Positions 45,014-54,283 of a stretch of DNA of 64,000 bases are shown here, one piece after another. Source of the DNA: an uncultured Bacteroidales bacterium (GTDB lineage: Bacteria; Bacteroidota; Bacteroidia; Bacteroidales; F082); NCBI GenBank assembly GCA_900318465.1, contig ONKQ01000006.1, positions 1-64,000 on the forward strand. The letters are read 5' to 3'. The first letter of the stretch is position 1, and each line of letters begins with the position of its first letter. The notes under the pieces were generated by a model. The model saw only the letters and a list, made by a program, of their open reading frames with translations, was not told where the DNA came from and did no database searches. The translations under genes and the position numbers were made by a program.

Positions 45014-47119
45014 TTAGTTGAACAACCTCCAGTTGACGCCGATGAAGATTTTGCTACTGCGCATGGGGTAGTGGGGCGCGATGAAGGCATTGTAGTTGCC
45101 CGTGAGCAGGAACATGTTGCTGTACGAAACAAACACATTGGCTTTCTTTATCTTGAGGGCTATGGCAAGGTCGATGTAGGGGAAGTTTCCGATTTCTACG
45201 TCGTTTTGGAGGTAAAATGTGCGTGTGGCAGGCATGAAAGCGTCGGCGTGGAATTTGGTGAAGTAGGTCACCGTCAGCATGGGCTGCAAGGTGGCTGCCT
45301 TGCGGAAGATGGGTTGGGAATAGGAGAATCTCAACCGACCCAAGAACAAAGGCAGGTGTATCACATCTTCGTTGCTTGCTTTCTGTACGCAGGCAAAACC
45401 TTCAAAATCAAAGCGTTTCAGGCTTTGGCGGAAACTGAGATAGGCCTCGCGGATGCTGAACATGCCATCGTATTGCGTGGGACGTGCTTCGGTGCCAAAG
45501 TAGATGTATTGGGCGATGCTGGTTTGTTTCACACCGATGCAATACTCGCGGAAGGTGTACTTGAGGTCGAAGGTGAGGTAGGTCGAGGCACGGAAGTCGT
45601 TCTCCCAACGGAAATGGTTGGAGTAGTAGCTTTCCTCGAACCAGCTGGCCGACTGCCGCTTGATTTCGGCGTTGAAGATGGCGGCGCCAAAGTTGCGCTC
45701 TGTTGTGCCCAAAAACTGTTTCCATTGCCCCCTGATGTCGAAATCGCCGATATGGTAGCCCAAAGTGACAAGGTCGGCTTGCCCCGTGATGCGCGTGGAG
45801 CGGAACAGATTGATGATGATGCCACCGTTGACGCTAAGTTGTTGGTAGTTGCGGACGGTGACAGATTCACCCTCAATGTAGTCATAATGCCTTAGCTTGT
45901 AAAAACCGTGCGTAAGGCCGGCGTAAAGGAAGAAAGGTATGTCGTCGTTGTATTTCTGATAGCCTAAACTATTCCATTTCAATGTGTTGCGTATGGCTTG
46001 CACAACAACGGAATCGGTGGTCTTGGTTGGGTTGAAAAGCGAGTCATGGGGTTGGTAAAACGCCACGGAAGGTGAGCTCTCGTTGTAGGTTAGGCTGTTG
46101 CGTTGGAAGTTGAACTCATGGCAGATGCGTCCCAAGGTGAATTTCCGTGTTTTGGTCTCGTAACGGACGGGTTGGCTGTCGATGATGCTGTCTCGCAAAG
46201 GCATGATGGAGTCAACCATCAGAGAGTCAATCATTAAGGAGTCAACGCTCGGAGAAACAATTCTTAGGGAATCAATAGTGAGGCTGTCGAGGGTAGGGCG
46301 GGGAAGTGGTTTCTCAACAACGGTTTTCGTGGTTTGCGGCAGCAGGTTGAAATAATGTTCGAACCCTATGCCGCTCGATTTGATGAAGGTGGTCGCGTTG
46401 CTGAGGTTGGTAGTGATGACGGAGTTGTCGGTTTCAGTGTGAGAAATGTAAGTCTCATCGTTCACAATGCCGCCGTTTTCCTGCATATCCAACTTGTTTC
46501 GATAGGCGTAAAACAACGCTGCATATCGTTGGTTTTCAGTAAAATAATGTGCATTAATCCAAAAGTAGTTGTTGGTCGACTTGTTGTTTTTGAAGACGCC
46601 TGGCGACATCTCCGACTTGATGGCAAACGACACGAACAGTCGCCGCAGGAATTGCCGTCCGAAGCGGACGTTGAGATGTTGCTCCTTGTCGCCCGAGGTC
46701 ATCACATAGCGCACTTCGGAATAAGGCAACACGCTTTGGTAACAGATTATGTTGCGCTCATTTTGGATGAAGGCGTTATAGGCTGGTAGGCTCATGTCGA
46801 AACCTGTGTCTCTCAAGTTCTTGAATCGCATCGACTTATGCGCCAATCCAGTGTTGCTCAGTGTGTTGTAAACGGTATGCTCTTTCTCCAAAGGCTCGAA
46901 AATGGGTGCATGGAAGGTGCTTGTGTCAACGACTTTTGTGCTTTTCAAGAAAATGCTGTCGAAATGGTAACTTGTGTAGGTGACGAAGGTGGAATCGATG
47001 GGAAACGAAGGGACGGCTTTCGGTTTTTTGGGCACAACAGAATCTTGGGAAGGCTCTTGAGAAAAACCTAACAAACTGAATGTCAAAATAATGAATATGT
47101 AAAGTAGTCGTTTCCGCAT
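45014..47119 (-). CDS. Bacteroidota 'putative porin' beta-barrel protein
   Basis: 701 residues with a signal peptide (MRKRLLYIFIILTFSLLGFS) and a large C-terminal beta-barrel rich in alternating aromatic strands, ending NWRLFN. The stretch RFGRQFLRRLFVSFAIKSEM and YFWINAHYFTENQRYAALFY belong to the family called putative porin (PF14121-type). A low-complexity segment around residue 280-310 (SLTIDSLRIVSPSVDSLMID) repeats DSLxI/V units in a periplasmic or surface loop. Function in nutrient uptake is assumed, not shown. Confidence 0.82.
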   Translation of the reverse strand: MRKRLLYIFIILTFSLLGFSQEPSQDSVVPKKPKAVPSFPIDSTFVTYTSYHFDSIFLKSTKVVDTSTFHAPIFEPLEKEHTVYNTLSNTGLAHKSMRFKNLRDTGFDMSLPAYNAFIQNERNIICYQSVLPYSEVRYVMTSGDKEQHLNVRFGRQFLRRLFVSFAIKSEMSPGVFKNNKSTNNYFWINAHYFTENQRYAALFYAYRNKLDMQENGGIVNDETYISHTETDNSVITTNLSNATTFIKSSGIGFEHYFNLLPQTTKTVVEKPLPRPTLDSLTIDSLRIVSPSVDSLMIDSLMVDSIMPLRDSIIDSQPVRYETKTRKFTLGRICHEFNFQRNSLTYNESSPSVAFYQPHDSLFNPTKTTDSVVVQAIRNTLKWNSLGYQKYNDDIPFFLYAGLTHGFYKLRHYDYIEGESVTVRNYQQLSVNGGIIINLFRSTRITGQADLVTLGYHIGDFDIRGQWKQFLGTTERNFGAAIFNAEIKRQSASWFEESYYSNHFRWENDFRASTYLTFDLKYTFREYCIGVKQTSIAQYIYFGTEARPTQYDGMFSIREAYLSFRQSLKRFDFEGFACVQKASNEDVIHLPLFLGRLRFSYSQPIFRKAATLQPMLTVTYFTKFHADAFMPATRTFYLQNDVEIGNFPYIDLAIALKIKKANVFVSYSNMFLLTGNYNAFIAPHYPMRSSKIFIGVNWRLFN

Positions 47120-47180
47120 CTGTTGGAAATCACGCTGTAAAATTAGTAAAAAAGTTGTGAATAATAGCCAACTGCTTTTT

Positions 47181-47828
47181 TCAATCCGTCTTTTCGTTGG
47201 ATTTGAATGTCGTTCCTTGGCTTGTCTGAATCAGTTTCAAGGTGCCGATGCTGACGAAATCGGCAAGTATGGCTTCGGCCTTGCGTTTCCCGATATGGGC
47301 CAATTGTTGAAACTCTTTCGTCGTGATTTCTTGGTTTTCAGTGAGATAACGGAGCAACAAGGTTTCTGCTTCACTGAAGGTGATTTTTGCGGCATGATGG
47401 TATTTTTCCGCTTGCCACACCTTGACCAATACATTGTCGGCCACAAGATTCTCATCGGCCACACGGATAAACACCTTGTAATGTCCCTCATGGTCAGGGG
47501 CTTTGTGTTTGTCTTTCAAGTCTTTAGGGATGATGACCTCAAGCACGGCCTTGCCTCCAACGTTCCATTCTTTAGTATTATAGTCGACTGGGGGCTGGCA
47601 ATACATTTCGGCGGCGGCCTCAATCATGTGTATTTCCTCGGCTGAGCGCACTCCGGCAATGGTACCGTTGTCTTTCACGCCCACCAACAAACGTCCGCCA
47701 TCGGTATTGGCAAAGGCGGCGAGCGAGCGGGCAATCTTGCGGCTGTCCGAAATCTCAAACTTGAAGTCGAGGGTTTGGTGCTCTCCTTCGCTGATCAGGT
47801 CTTGTATGTGATGGCTTCGGGTTTTCAT
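47181..47828 (-). CDS. AlbA_2 (Schlafen-like) domain protein
   Basis: 215 residues: the AlbA_2 region is HQTLDFKFEISDSRKIARSL and AAFANTDGGRLLVGVKDNG, followed by a C-terminal winged-helix-like part (LLLRYLTENQEITTKEFQQL). Proteins of this group are putative transcription regulators or RNA/DNA-binding enzymes. Single gene, -7 box TATTTTTG at 47844-47837 (minus). An AT-rich gap lies upstream. Confidence 0.85.
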   Translation of the reverse strand: MKTRSHHIQDLISEGEHQTLDFKFEISDSRKIARSLAAFANTDGGRLLVGVKDNGTIAGVRSAEEIHMIEAAAEMYCQPPVDYNTKEWNVGGKAVLEVIIPKDLKDKHKAPDHEGHYKVFIRVADENLVADNVLVKVWQAEKYHHAAKITFSEAETLLLRYLTENQEITTKEFQQLAHIGKRKAEAILADFVSIGTLKLIQTSQGTTFKSNEKTD

Positions 47829-48405
47829 TCGGGCTGCAAAAATACGGAATTAAATGATAGGGTGGGAGAGCCGTTTTCAGCCCCGCTGCGAGGCTTTGTC
47901 TTACGGATGAATTTACAGGTCAAAATGTGTCAGAAAATGAAAATATGACGTTTTTTGAAGTCGGTTTTTGCGACGGTTTCAAAATATTACAAATGTAAAT
48001 ATACAAAAACTAAATACATAATAATCAGAAACATACAAATATATTTACAAAAATAAATATTCAGGATACAGAATTGTAAACATTTGAGAAATATAAATGT
48101 ATATCAAATTCTTTACAATAAAGTAATAAAACACTTATTATCAAATATTTATATAATATTATATAAAGTAAAGTAATAAATAATCGAAGAAAAATACCAA
48201 TATTTAAAGATTTAAGATTTATATATTTAATAATTTGAAATTCAATTATATAGATATAAATACTTAAAAAATTACTTCAATGGATTTTGTGAATTCTACA
48301 TATTTACAAAAATAAACTTCTCAAAGATGGTTTTGTAAAACAAAAATGTATACTTTTGTAACCGAAATTGAATGTGAAAATTGAAAATTATAAGGGGTTA
48401 TCATC
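47829..48405. other. AT-rich intergenic region
   Basis: From about 47930 to 48360 the sequence is overwhelmingly A/T with only isolated G/C, and no gene is seen. The 16-base phrase TATTTACAAAAATAAA occurs at 48042-48057 and 48301-48316. There are no clear DnaA boxes (TTATCCACA-like). The -7 box TACTTTTG at 48351-48358 probably serves the Xre gene. Confidence 0.6.
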
Positions 48406-48849
48406 ATGGAATATACTGAAATGAAGGATCGCATTGCGCACATCATCCGTGCCAAAAATATGACTGCCGCCGAGTTTGCCCTGCGTCTTGGCATACAACC
48501 TTCGAATGTCTCTCACCTCCTCGCGGGACGCAACAACCCCAGCCTTGAGTTCGTCAAGAAGTTGAAGGAAACTTTTCCCGAGTACAATTTGGATTGGATT
48601 GTTATGGGCAAAGGCCCGATGACGGTGTCGGAGCCTTTCGTCGAGCCGAAAGTTGTGGCTGAAACTGTGGAATCCTCAAGAATTGCACCTGAAACGGAGG
48701 TTGATGCGATGGAAGGCACGCTGTTTGCGCCTGATACCACGCCCAAACCTATCGTCGAAAAGCCACTTCCCTTGCCCAACAACCGTGATTTGACCCAAAT
48801 CATCATGGTTTACGCCGACCATTCGTTTGAGGTTTTGTCGCCCCGCTGA
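48406..48849 (+). CDS. Xre-family regulator
   Basis: 147 residues. The N-terminal HTH reads IIRAKNMTAAEFALRLGIQP then SNVSHLLAGRNNPSLEFVKK, with a CI-repressor-like extension (YNLDWIVMGKGPM). The C-terminal half is Pro/Glu/Thr-rich and ends in a hydrophobic segment. It may regulate its own promoter in the AT-rich region upstream, but no clear operator is visible. Confidence 0.85.
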   Translation: MEYTEMKDRIAHIIRAKNMTAAEFALRLGIQPSNVSHLLAGRNNPSLEFVKKLKETFPEYNLDWIVMGKGPMTVSEPFVEPKVVAETVESSRIAPETEVDAMEGTLFAPDTTPKPIVEKPLPLPNNRDLTQIIMVYADHSFEVLSPR

Positions 48850-48948
48850 TGGTATTTATGGGTTTCAAAGTCTTGCGCCGAAATAATACGCTTATATTAA
48901 TAGGTGTGAAGAGATTTTTTTGTACTTTTGCACACTTTTCTGAACGCA

Positions 48949-49971
48949 ATGCAAACGGAACAATTCTACGAACAATTTGACGCTATTTTGTTGACACTCA
49001 AACGGTTTGCTTTGGCTTGCCATGTCAACCCTGACGGCGATGCCATTGGGTCGATGCTGGCTATGGCTGAGTTTCTTCGGCTGAAAGGCCATGAGGTCAA
49101 GATGGTGTGTCCCAACACATTCCCTGAATTTTTGGCTTGGATGCCCGGTGCCAACGACATCTTGGTCTTTGAGCGCGAGGACGAGGCTTGCAAGGCTGCC
49201 ATCGCCGAGGCTGAGGCTATCATGATGCTGGATTTCAACAATTTGGCTCGTAGCGCAGTGTTGCATAACGAGATTGGGAAGACCCGTTGCCCACGCATCT
49301 TGGTCGACCATCACATTGACCCCGATTTGGAGCATATAACTTGTTATTATTCAGAGACTCACGTTTCGAGTGCTTCGGAAATTGTGACTGAAATCGTGTT
49401 GCATTACGGTGAGCAATATCTCACTGAAAGCGTGGCCACCAACCTTTTTGTCGGTATTATGACCGATACAGGTTGCTTCTCGCATTCCATCTATCATCCG
49501 CGCACCTTTGAATTGGCTGGCAAGTTGGTCGGGAAGTCGATGCCTTACAACTATATCCACCGGATGATTTATGACAGTTTCACGGAAAACCGTCTTCGTT
49601 TGTTGGCTTACGCCATCGGGCATAAGATGGAGGTGCTTCCGGATTATGCTGTGGCTATCATCTCACTGACAATGAAAGAGTTGAATAGATTCAACTTTCA
49701 GCCAGGCGACACCGAGGGCATCGTGAATTTCCCGCTTTCGATGAAGAAAATCAAGATGGCTGTGCTTGTCACAGAGCGTCAGGACCAAATCAGGCTGTCG
49801 TTCCGCTCGAAAGACTCGTTTTCTGTCAACGACTTGGCAAGCAAGCATTTCAAAGGCGGCGGCCACACCAACGCGGCGGGCGGAAGCACTACCGTCATCA
49901 ATATGAAAACGACCATCAAAAGGCTGAAAGCCATTCTGCCTGAATATGAGGAGTTGCGCTATGATGAATAA
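48949..49971 (+). CDS. nrnA: DHH-family phosphoesterase NrnA-like
   Basis: Bifunctional nanoRNase/pAp phosphatase: degrades 2-5 nt RNA and 3'-phosphoadenosine-5'-phosphate. 340 residues with the DHH motifs: CHVNPDGDAIGSMLAMAEF, LDFNNLARSAVL, ILVDHHIDPDLEH, and the C-terminal DHHA1 GGGHTNAAGGS. The start at 48949 lies 18 bases after a -7 box (48923-48930); the earlier frame overlaps it. It overlaps the downstream FKBP gene by a few bases. Confidence 0.92.
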   Translation: MQTEQFYEQFDAILLTLKRFALACHVNPDGDAIGSMLAMAEFLRLKGHEVKMVCPNTFPEFLAWMPGANDILVFEREDEACKAAIAEAEAIMMLDFNNLARSAVLHNEIGKTRCPRILVDHHIDPDLEHITCYYSETHVSSASEIVTEIVLHYGEQYLTESVATNLFVGIMTDTGCFSHSIYHPRTFELAGKLVGKSMPYNYIHRMIYDSFTENRLRLLAYAIGHKMEVLPDYAVAIISLTMKELNRFNFQPGDTEGIVNFPLSMKKIKMAVLVTERQDQIRLSFRSKDSFSVNDLASKHFKGGGHTNAAGGSTTVINMKTTIKRLKAILPEYEELRYDE

Positions 49972-50485
49972 GGCTAAATATTTGATATTGTTGCTGTTGG
50001 TTTCGCTTTTTGCCTGCAATGAAAAGCCGAAAAAGCCCGTGGAGATTCCCAAAAAAGAGATGAAACAGAGCATGGAAACCGCCAACCGTTACCTGCTGAA
50101 CGAGGAGGAAGAGGAGATTGAGAATTACGTGCAGCGTCATGGCTTGGAGATGGTGAGGACGGGGACGGGTTTGCGTTATCAGATTATTCGGCAAGGTGAT
50201 GGAAAACAAATTGCGAACGGTGATGTTGTCAGCCTTGATTATGAGCTTCAATCGCTGAAGGGAGAAATGATTTATTCCTCTGATAAAGAAGGTGTTAAGA
50301 CTTTCAAAGTGGGCGAGGGTGGTGTCGAGTCGGGGCTAAATGAGGCGATGGCTTACCTGCATTATGGCGATGTGGCCAAGCTCATCATCCCCTTCCATCT
50401 GGCATACGGCTTGCATGGCGACGACAACAGGATTCCTGAGTACGCCACTTTGGTTTATACGATAAAAGTAATAGAAAATCAATAA
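49961..50485 (+). CDS. FKBP-type prolyl isomerase lipoprotein (GldI-like)
   Basis: 174 residues from the ATG at 49961 (or 49964), overlapping the end of nrnA. Lipobox LLLLLVSLFAC anchors it in the envelope. One FKBP domain: YQIIRQGDGKQIANGDVVSL ... FKVGEGGVESGLNEAMAYL ... IPFHLAYGLHG. GldI of Flavobacterium, required for gliding and T9SS, is of this type, so a role in secretion is plausible. First of four consecutive FKBP lipoproteins. Confidence 0.82.
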   Translation: MMNKAKYLILLLLVSLFACNEKPKKPVEIPKKEMKQSMETANRYLLNEEEEEIENYVQRHGLEMVRTGTGLRYQIIRQGDGKQIANGDVVSLDYELQSLKGEMIYSSDKEGVKTFKVGEGGVESGLNEAMAYLHYGDVAKLIIPFHLAYGLHGDDNRIPEYATLVYTIKVIENQ

Positions 50486-50488
50486 GTT

Positions 50489-51790
50489 ATGAAGAATAGA
50501 TATTCACTGATTATCTTGATTTGCCTTTCTGCAATGTTGACTTCTTGCAATCAAGGCAAGTTTCCTGGTTACACGAAAACAGCCGATGGACTGTACTATA
50601 AATTCCATCAGCAGAATAACTCGGCTCCCAAGGCCCAGTTGACCGATTTCTTGAAGTTGGATATGGCTTGCTATCTGCATGACTCCCTGTACTATGACTT
50701 TCGGAATCAAAGCAATGCGCTCTATTCGCAACTGTCTGAGTCGATGTTTGCGGGCGACTTGCAGGAGGCTTACGCCATGCTGCACGTCGGCGATTCGGCT
50801 TCGTTTTATGTGAAAGCCGACTCCATTGCCCTCCTTTGTTACGACCAAGACCCTGCCGCAGTGGGCCTCACTCCCGACGACTATTTCCGCTATGAAATGA
50901 AACTGCTTGAGGTAAAGACGGAGGAAGAGTTTAAAGCTGAGATAGAGCAAATGAAGCAACGGATGATGGAAACCTCACACGCTGAATTGGCTGCCTATAT
51001 CCAACGCGAAAACATTAAAGTAACCCCTGATGAATCAGGTATTTACATTGTACCTATGGAGAAAGGAAGGGGGCGTTGCCCAGTTCAAGGCGAGAAGGTG
51101 GAACTTGATTTTGCCGCCTATCTGCTCAACGGAAAAGAGGTTGGATCCACTTTTGACATGGACAGGAAATTCACGTTTGTGCTTGGTGAGAACATGGTGA
51201 TTCCGGGCTGGGAGGCAGTGTTGCCCAAGATGCACCTTGGCGAGCGCGTCAAGGCCATCATCCCGTTTGAGATGGCTTACGGAGAGTATCAGGTGGGCGA
51301 GGTGCCGTCCTATTCCAATATGGTTTACGACATCAAATTGTTGAAAATCACGTCGCAAGCAGAGGTTCTCAAGCAAGCCGAGGAAGAGAAGAAGGCTTTG
51401 AAAGCCAAGTCGGAGCAGGCGTTTTGGGACTTTGTGAAGGACAACAAAATTATAACGGTCACGCAGAGTGGTCTGTTTTACGCCGTGGCTGATACCACCG
51501 CAGGCGCGAAGGTGGAATTGGGACAAACGGCCCGCATTCGATTCGATGCCACCTATTTGGACGGTACGCCGTTGGGCAGTTCCGAGCAGTTGGGCGGTAC
51601 TTACGATGTGAAGTACGGCGACCATTCCGTTTTTCGCGGCCTTGAGGAAGCCATCGGATTGTTGCGCGTGGGCGAGAAGGGGCGTTTCGTGATTCCTTAC
51701 ACCTTGGCCTACGGCGAGAACCCTTACGGCAACATTCCCGCTTACAGCAATCTGGTGTTTGACTTGGAGTTGGTTGATATTATCGAATAA
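50489..51790 (+). CDS. FKBP-type lipoprotein with multiple FKBP modules
   Basis: 433 residues. Signal peptide and lipobox (CLSAMLTSC). Region 1 (about 25-150) is a degenerate FKBP-like domain (PGYTKTADGLYYKFHQQN), region 2 (about 165-285) has FVLGENMVIPGWEAVLPKMH and IPFEMAYGEYQVG, region 3 (about 310-433) has GGTYDVKYGDHSVFRGLEEA and IPYTLAYGENPYGNIP. Aromatic residues of the usual active site are partly lost in regions 1 and 3, so some modules may be chaperone-only. It starts 3 bases after the first FKBP gene. Confidence 0.82.
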   Translation: MKNRYSLIILICLSAMLTSCNQGKFPGYTKTADGLYYKFHQQNNSAPKAQLTDFLKLDMACYLHDSLYYDFRNQSNALYSQLSESMFAGDLQEAYAMLHVGDSASFYVKADSIALLCYDQDPAAVGLTPDDYFRYEMKLLEVKTEEEFKAEIEQMKQRMMETSHAELAAYIQRENIKVTPDESGIYIVPMEKGRGRCPVQGEKVELDFAAYLLNGKEVGSTFDMDRKFTFVLGENMVIPGWEAVLPKMHLGERVKAIIPFEMAYGEYQVGEVPSYSNMVYDIKLLKITSQAEVLKQAEEEKKALKAKSEQAFWDFVKDNKIITVTQSGLFYAVADTTAGAKVELGQTARIRFDATYLDGTPLGSSEQLGGTYDVKYGDHSVFRGLEEAIGLLRVGEKGRFVIPYTLAYGENPYGNIPAYSNLVFDLELVDIIE

Positions 51791-51831
51791 GTCAGTTTAA
51801 GTAGATGAGTATGTTTAGTTTACATAATGGA

Positions 51832-51925
51832 CTTTGAGACTGCGAGACTGCGGGGCTGCGGGACAACGAGTCGAACAAATACCCGAAGTCCTACGTCCCG
51901 AAGTCCCACGTCCCACGTCCTGAAG
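51832..51925. repeat. Short tandem repeats (GACTGCG / CCCGAAGTC types)
   Basis: Left part GAGACTGCGAGACTGCGGGG and right part with repeated CGTCCC(G/C)AAGTCC units, each near-periodic at 7-10 bases and partly complementary. The same words occur at 35968-35994. It sits in the gap between two FKBP genes. Confidence 0.7.
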
Positions 51926-51978
51926 TCAAAAGATATTGCAGAATAATTCCGAATAGTAACATATTAAATTATTTCAAA

Positions 51979-52905
51979 ATGAAGAAAAATTTCATGTTCG
52001 TGGCTCTTGCTGCCATGATGCTGACAGGCGTAATGACCGCTTGCAGCCAAGAGAAAGTGCCGTATGAAGGCTATCAGAAGACCGAAAACGGCCTGTATTA
52101 TCGTTTCTACAACAAGAACGAAGGTGCCACTCCCCAAATTGGAGAGTTGATTGATGTCCAGTTAGGTTGTGTCGTCAATGACACGATGCCCGTCATCCCG
52201 GTGATGCCCAACACGCTCCAACTCATGGAGCCGATGTTCCCGGGCGACATCTTTGAAGGTCTTGCTATGACACACGCGGGCGACTCTGTGTCGTTCATCG
52301 TCAACATCGACTCGACGTTCCGCACCTTCTTTGGTCAGCCTACGCTGCCTGAGCAGTTCAAGTCGACCGACGTGATGCGTTTCGACATCCGTATCGACGA
52401 CATCTATCCTGAAAGCCTGTACCTTTCGCGTATGGCTGCCAAGAATAAAAAGGCTGTGACTGAGCGTGTTGCCAAGATGGTTGCCGATCACGCAGAAGAA
52501 AGTGCCCAAGCTGCACAAGCCCTGACAGAATACCTTGCCAAGAAAAAAATTGTGGCAGAACCCACGGAATCAGGGCTTTACTATGTGATGACACAACCGG
52601 GCAATGGTGAGAAACCTGTAGAAGGACAACTGGTTTCGGTGCATTACACAGGCACACTGCTTGACGGCACCAAGTTCGACTCGTCATACGACCGCGAGCA
52701 GCCGATTCAGTTCCCTTTGGGCATAGGTCAGGTCATTCCCGGCTGGGACGAGGGTATCGCACTCATGTCGAAAGGTGAAAAGGGTATGCTTTACATCCCT
52801 TACTACCTCGGCTATGGCGACCGCGCTGCAGGCGAATTGATTAAGCCTTTCTCCAACCTCGTTTTTGAGGTGGAACTTGTTGATTTTGAAGACATGCCGC
52901 GATGA
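51979..52905 (+). CDS. FKBP-type prolyl isomerase lipoprotein, canonical active site
   Basis: 308 residues with lipobox (LTGVMTAC), an N-terminal FKBP-like region (EGYQKTENGLYYRFYNKNEG) and a C-terminal FKBP domain with the complete motif set: VHYTGTLLDGTKFDSSYD, IGQVIPGWDEGIALMSKGEK, IPYYLGYGDRAAG. It is the only member of the cluster with the full canonical site and is the best candidate for real prolyl isomerase activity in the periplasm. It overlaps the next gene by 4 bases (ATGA). Confidence 0.87.
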   Translation: MKKNFMFVALAAMMLTGVMTACSQEKVPYEGYQKTENGLYYRFYNKNEGATPQIGELIDVQLGCVVNDTMPVIPVMPNTLQLMEPMFPGDIFEGLAMTHAGDSVSFIVNIDSTFRTFFGQPTLPEQFKSTDVMRFDIRIDDIYPESLYLSRMAAKNKKAVTERVAKMVADHAEESAQAAQALTEYLAKKKIVAEPTESGLYYVMTQPGNGEKPVEGQLVSVHYTGTLLDGTKFDSSYDREQPIQFPLGIGQVIPGWDEGIALMSKGEKGMLYIPYYLGYGDRAAGELIKPFSNLVFEVELVDFEDMPR

Positions 52906-54215
52906 GCAAGAATCTAAAGTCAATAATTGCCGTTGCGCTGTTGCTGTTATTGGCCTCGTGCAAGAACGACTCCATGTTTCCGGGCTACGAGCAGATGGAA
53001 TCGGGTGCATACATGAAGTTCCACGAGCGTCATACCGAAGGCGATTTGCCTCGCATTGGCGATGGCGTGACCATTGAGATGTCACAATTCTTCAACGACA
53101 CCATGCTGTTCACCACGGCAGGTGATGCGCCGCTTGAGATAGAGATTAAGAAAGGCGATTTCGTTGGCGACGTGACGGATGCCATACGCATGATGCATGT
53201 CGGCGACTCGGCGAGTTTGGTCGTGCTTTCCGACTCGGTGTTTCTCACTGTGATGCAGATGAATGTGCCTGCGGAATACATGGGGAAACCTATCTATTAT
53301 GAAATCAAGCTGTTGTCGATCAAGCCTTTGGAAGTCATCCAAGCCGAGCGTAGTGCTATGTTGGATAGTCTTCGCATGGTGGAGAACGATTATCTTGTGG
53401 GCTTGCAGGCCGACAAGAAAAACGTCGTCACCGAATCGGGACTGATTGTGATGGAAAAGACGGGCAAGGGCAAGATGGCCCAGTTGGGCGACTACATCAA
53501 CTTCGACCTGATGCTGTGCAGCATCGATGGCGACACGATGATCAACTCATTCGGGGTGGAACCCATTGAGATGCAATATGGCGAGGAGTTCATTTGCCAG
53601 GGCTTCAACGAGGCTTTTGGCATGGTGCCCGTGGGCGGTTCGATGCGTTTCGTCATTCCTTCGGAACTGGGCTTCGACAGCGTGGGCTACCAAGGCTATA
53701 TCAAGCCATACGCGCCGTTGGTGGTCAGGCTGAAAATGAACGAGGTGCTCGACCAAGCTGCATACGATGCCAAGCAGGTGCGTATTCAGGCTGAGAAACA
53801 GGCCGAAAAAGACCGCCAGCAAAAGCAGGAAGCGCAGCTTTTGGAAAACTATGTCAAGGCCAACGGCATCACCGTAGAACCCACTGAAACAGGAATTTAC
53901 ATCGTTCCCATTAATGTGGTTGAAGGCAATATGGCCAAATGGGGCGACAAAGTCATGGTGCATTACACCTTGAGCAACCTGAAGGGCGATTTGGTGGAGT
54001 CGAGCTACGACTATGGCGAGCCGATGTCGTTCACGATTGGTCAGGGTGAGATGATTTCTGCCATTGAGGAGGCTTTGATGACCATGTCGCCAGGCACGAA
54101 GGTCAAATTGGTGACGCCTTCATCGCAAGCCTTTGGTGAGATTGAGATTGACAAGGATATGCTTCCGGCTTATTCACCGCTGCTGATCGAACTGGAATTG
54201 GTCGCTATCGAATAA
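52902..54215 (+). CDS. FKBP-type lipoprotein with three FKBP-like regions
   Basis: 437 residues: lipobox LLLLASC, then PGYEQMESGAYMKFHERHTE, a second region with FGVEPIEMQYGEEFICQGFN and VIPSELGFDSVGYQ, a helical linker rich in Lys/Gln/Glu, and a third region with MVHYTLSNLKGDLVESSYDY and LVTPSSQAFGEI. The second and third lack several canonical aromatic residues. Translationally coupled to the previous gene (ATGA overlap). It closes the run of four FKBP lipoproteins; the terminator is at 54240-54275. Confidence 0.82.
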   Translation: MSKNLKSIIAVALLLLLASCKNDSMFPGYEQMESGAYMKFHERHTEGDLPRIGDGVTIEMSQFFNDTMLFTTAGDAPLEIEIKKGDFVGDVTDAIRMMHVGDSASLVVLSDSVFLTVMQMNVPAEYMGKPIYYEIKLLSIKPLEVIQAERSAMLDSLRMVENDYLVGLQADKKNVVTESGLIVMEKTGKGKMAQLGDYINFDLMLCSIDGDTMINSFGVEPIEMQYGEEFICQGFNEAFGMVPVGGSMRFVIPSELGFDSVGYQGYIKPYAPLVVRLKMNEVLDQAAYDAKQVRIQAEKQAEKDRQQKQEAQLLENYVKANGITVEPTETGIYIVPINVVEGNMAKWGDKVMVHYTLSNLKGDLVESSYDYGEPMSFTIGQGEMISAIEEALMTMSPGTKVKLVTPSSQAFGEIEIDKDMLPAYSPLLIELELVAIE

Positions 54216-54239
54216 AGAAGGAACGCGTTCAATCTATGT

Positions 54240-54275
54240 AAAAACGCCGTCAAGAGAAGTCTTGGCGGCGTTTTT
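54240..54275. terminator. Bidirectional terminator
   Basis: AAAAACGCCGTCAAGA and TCTTGGCGGCGTTTTT are complementary (one G-U) with A and T runs on either side, so it can serve both the FKBP operon (+) and the convergent T9SS gene (-). Confidence 0.9.
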
Positions 54276-54283
54276 GTATTCCT

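Noticed and set aside
46190-46290. Repeat-driven element inside the porin gene
   Set aside because: The DSLxID codon repeats are in-frame low-complexity protein sequence, not a separate mobile element.
47930-48360. Replication origin
   Set aside because: AT-rich, but no DnaA boxes and no dnaA/dnaN/gidA neighbours; left as an open observation only.
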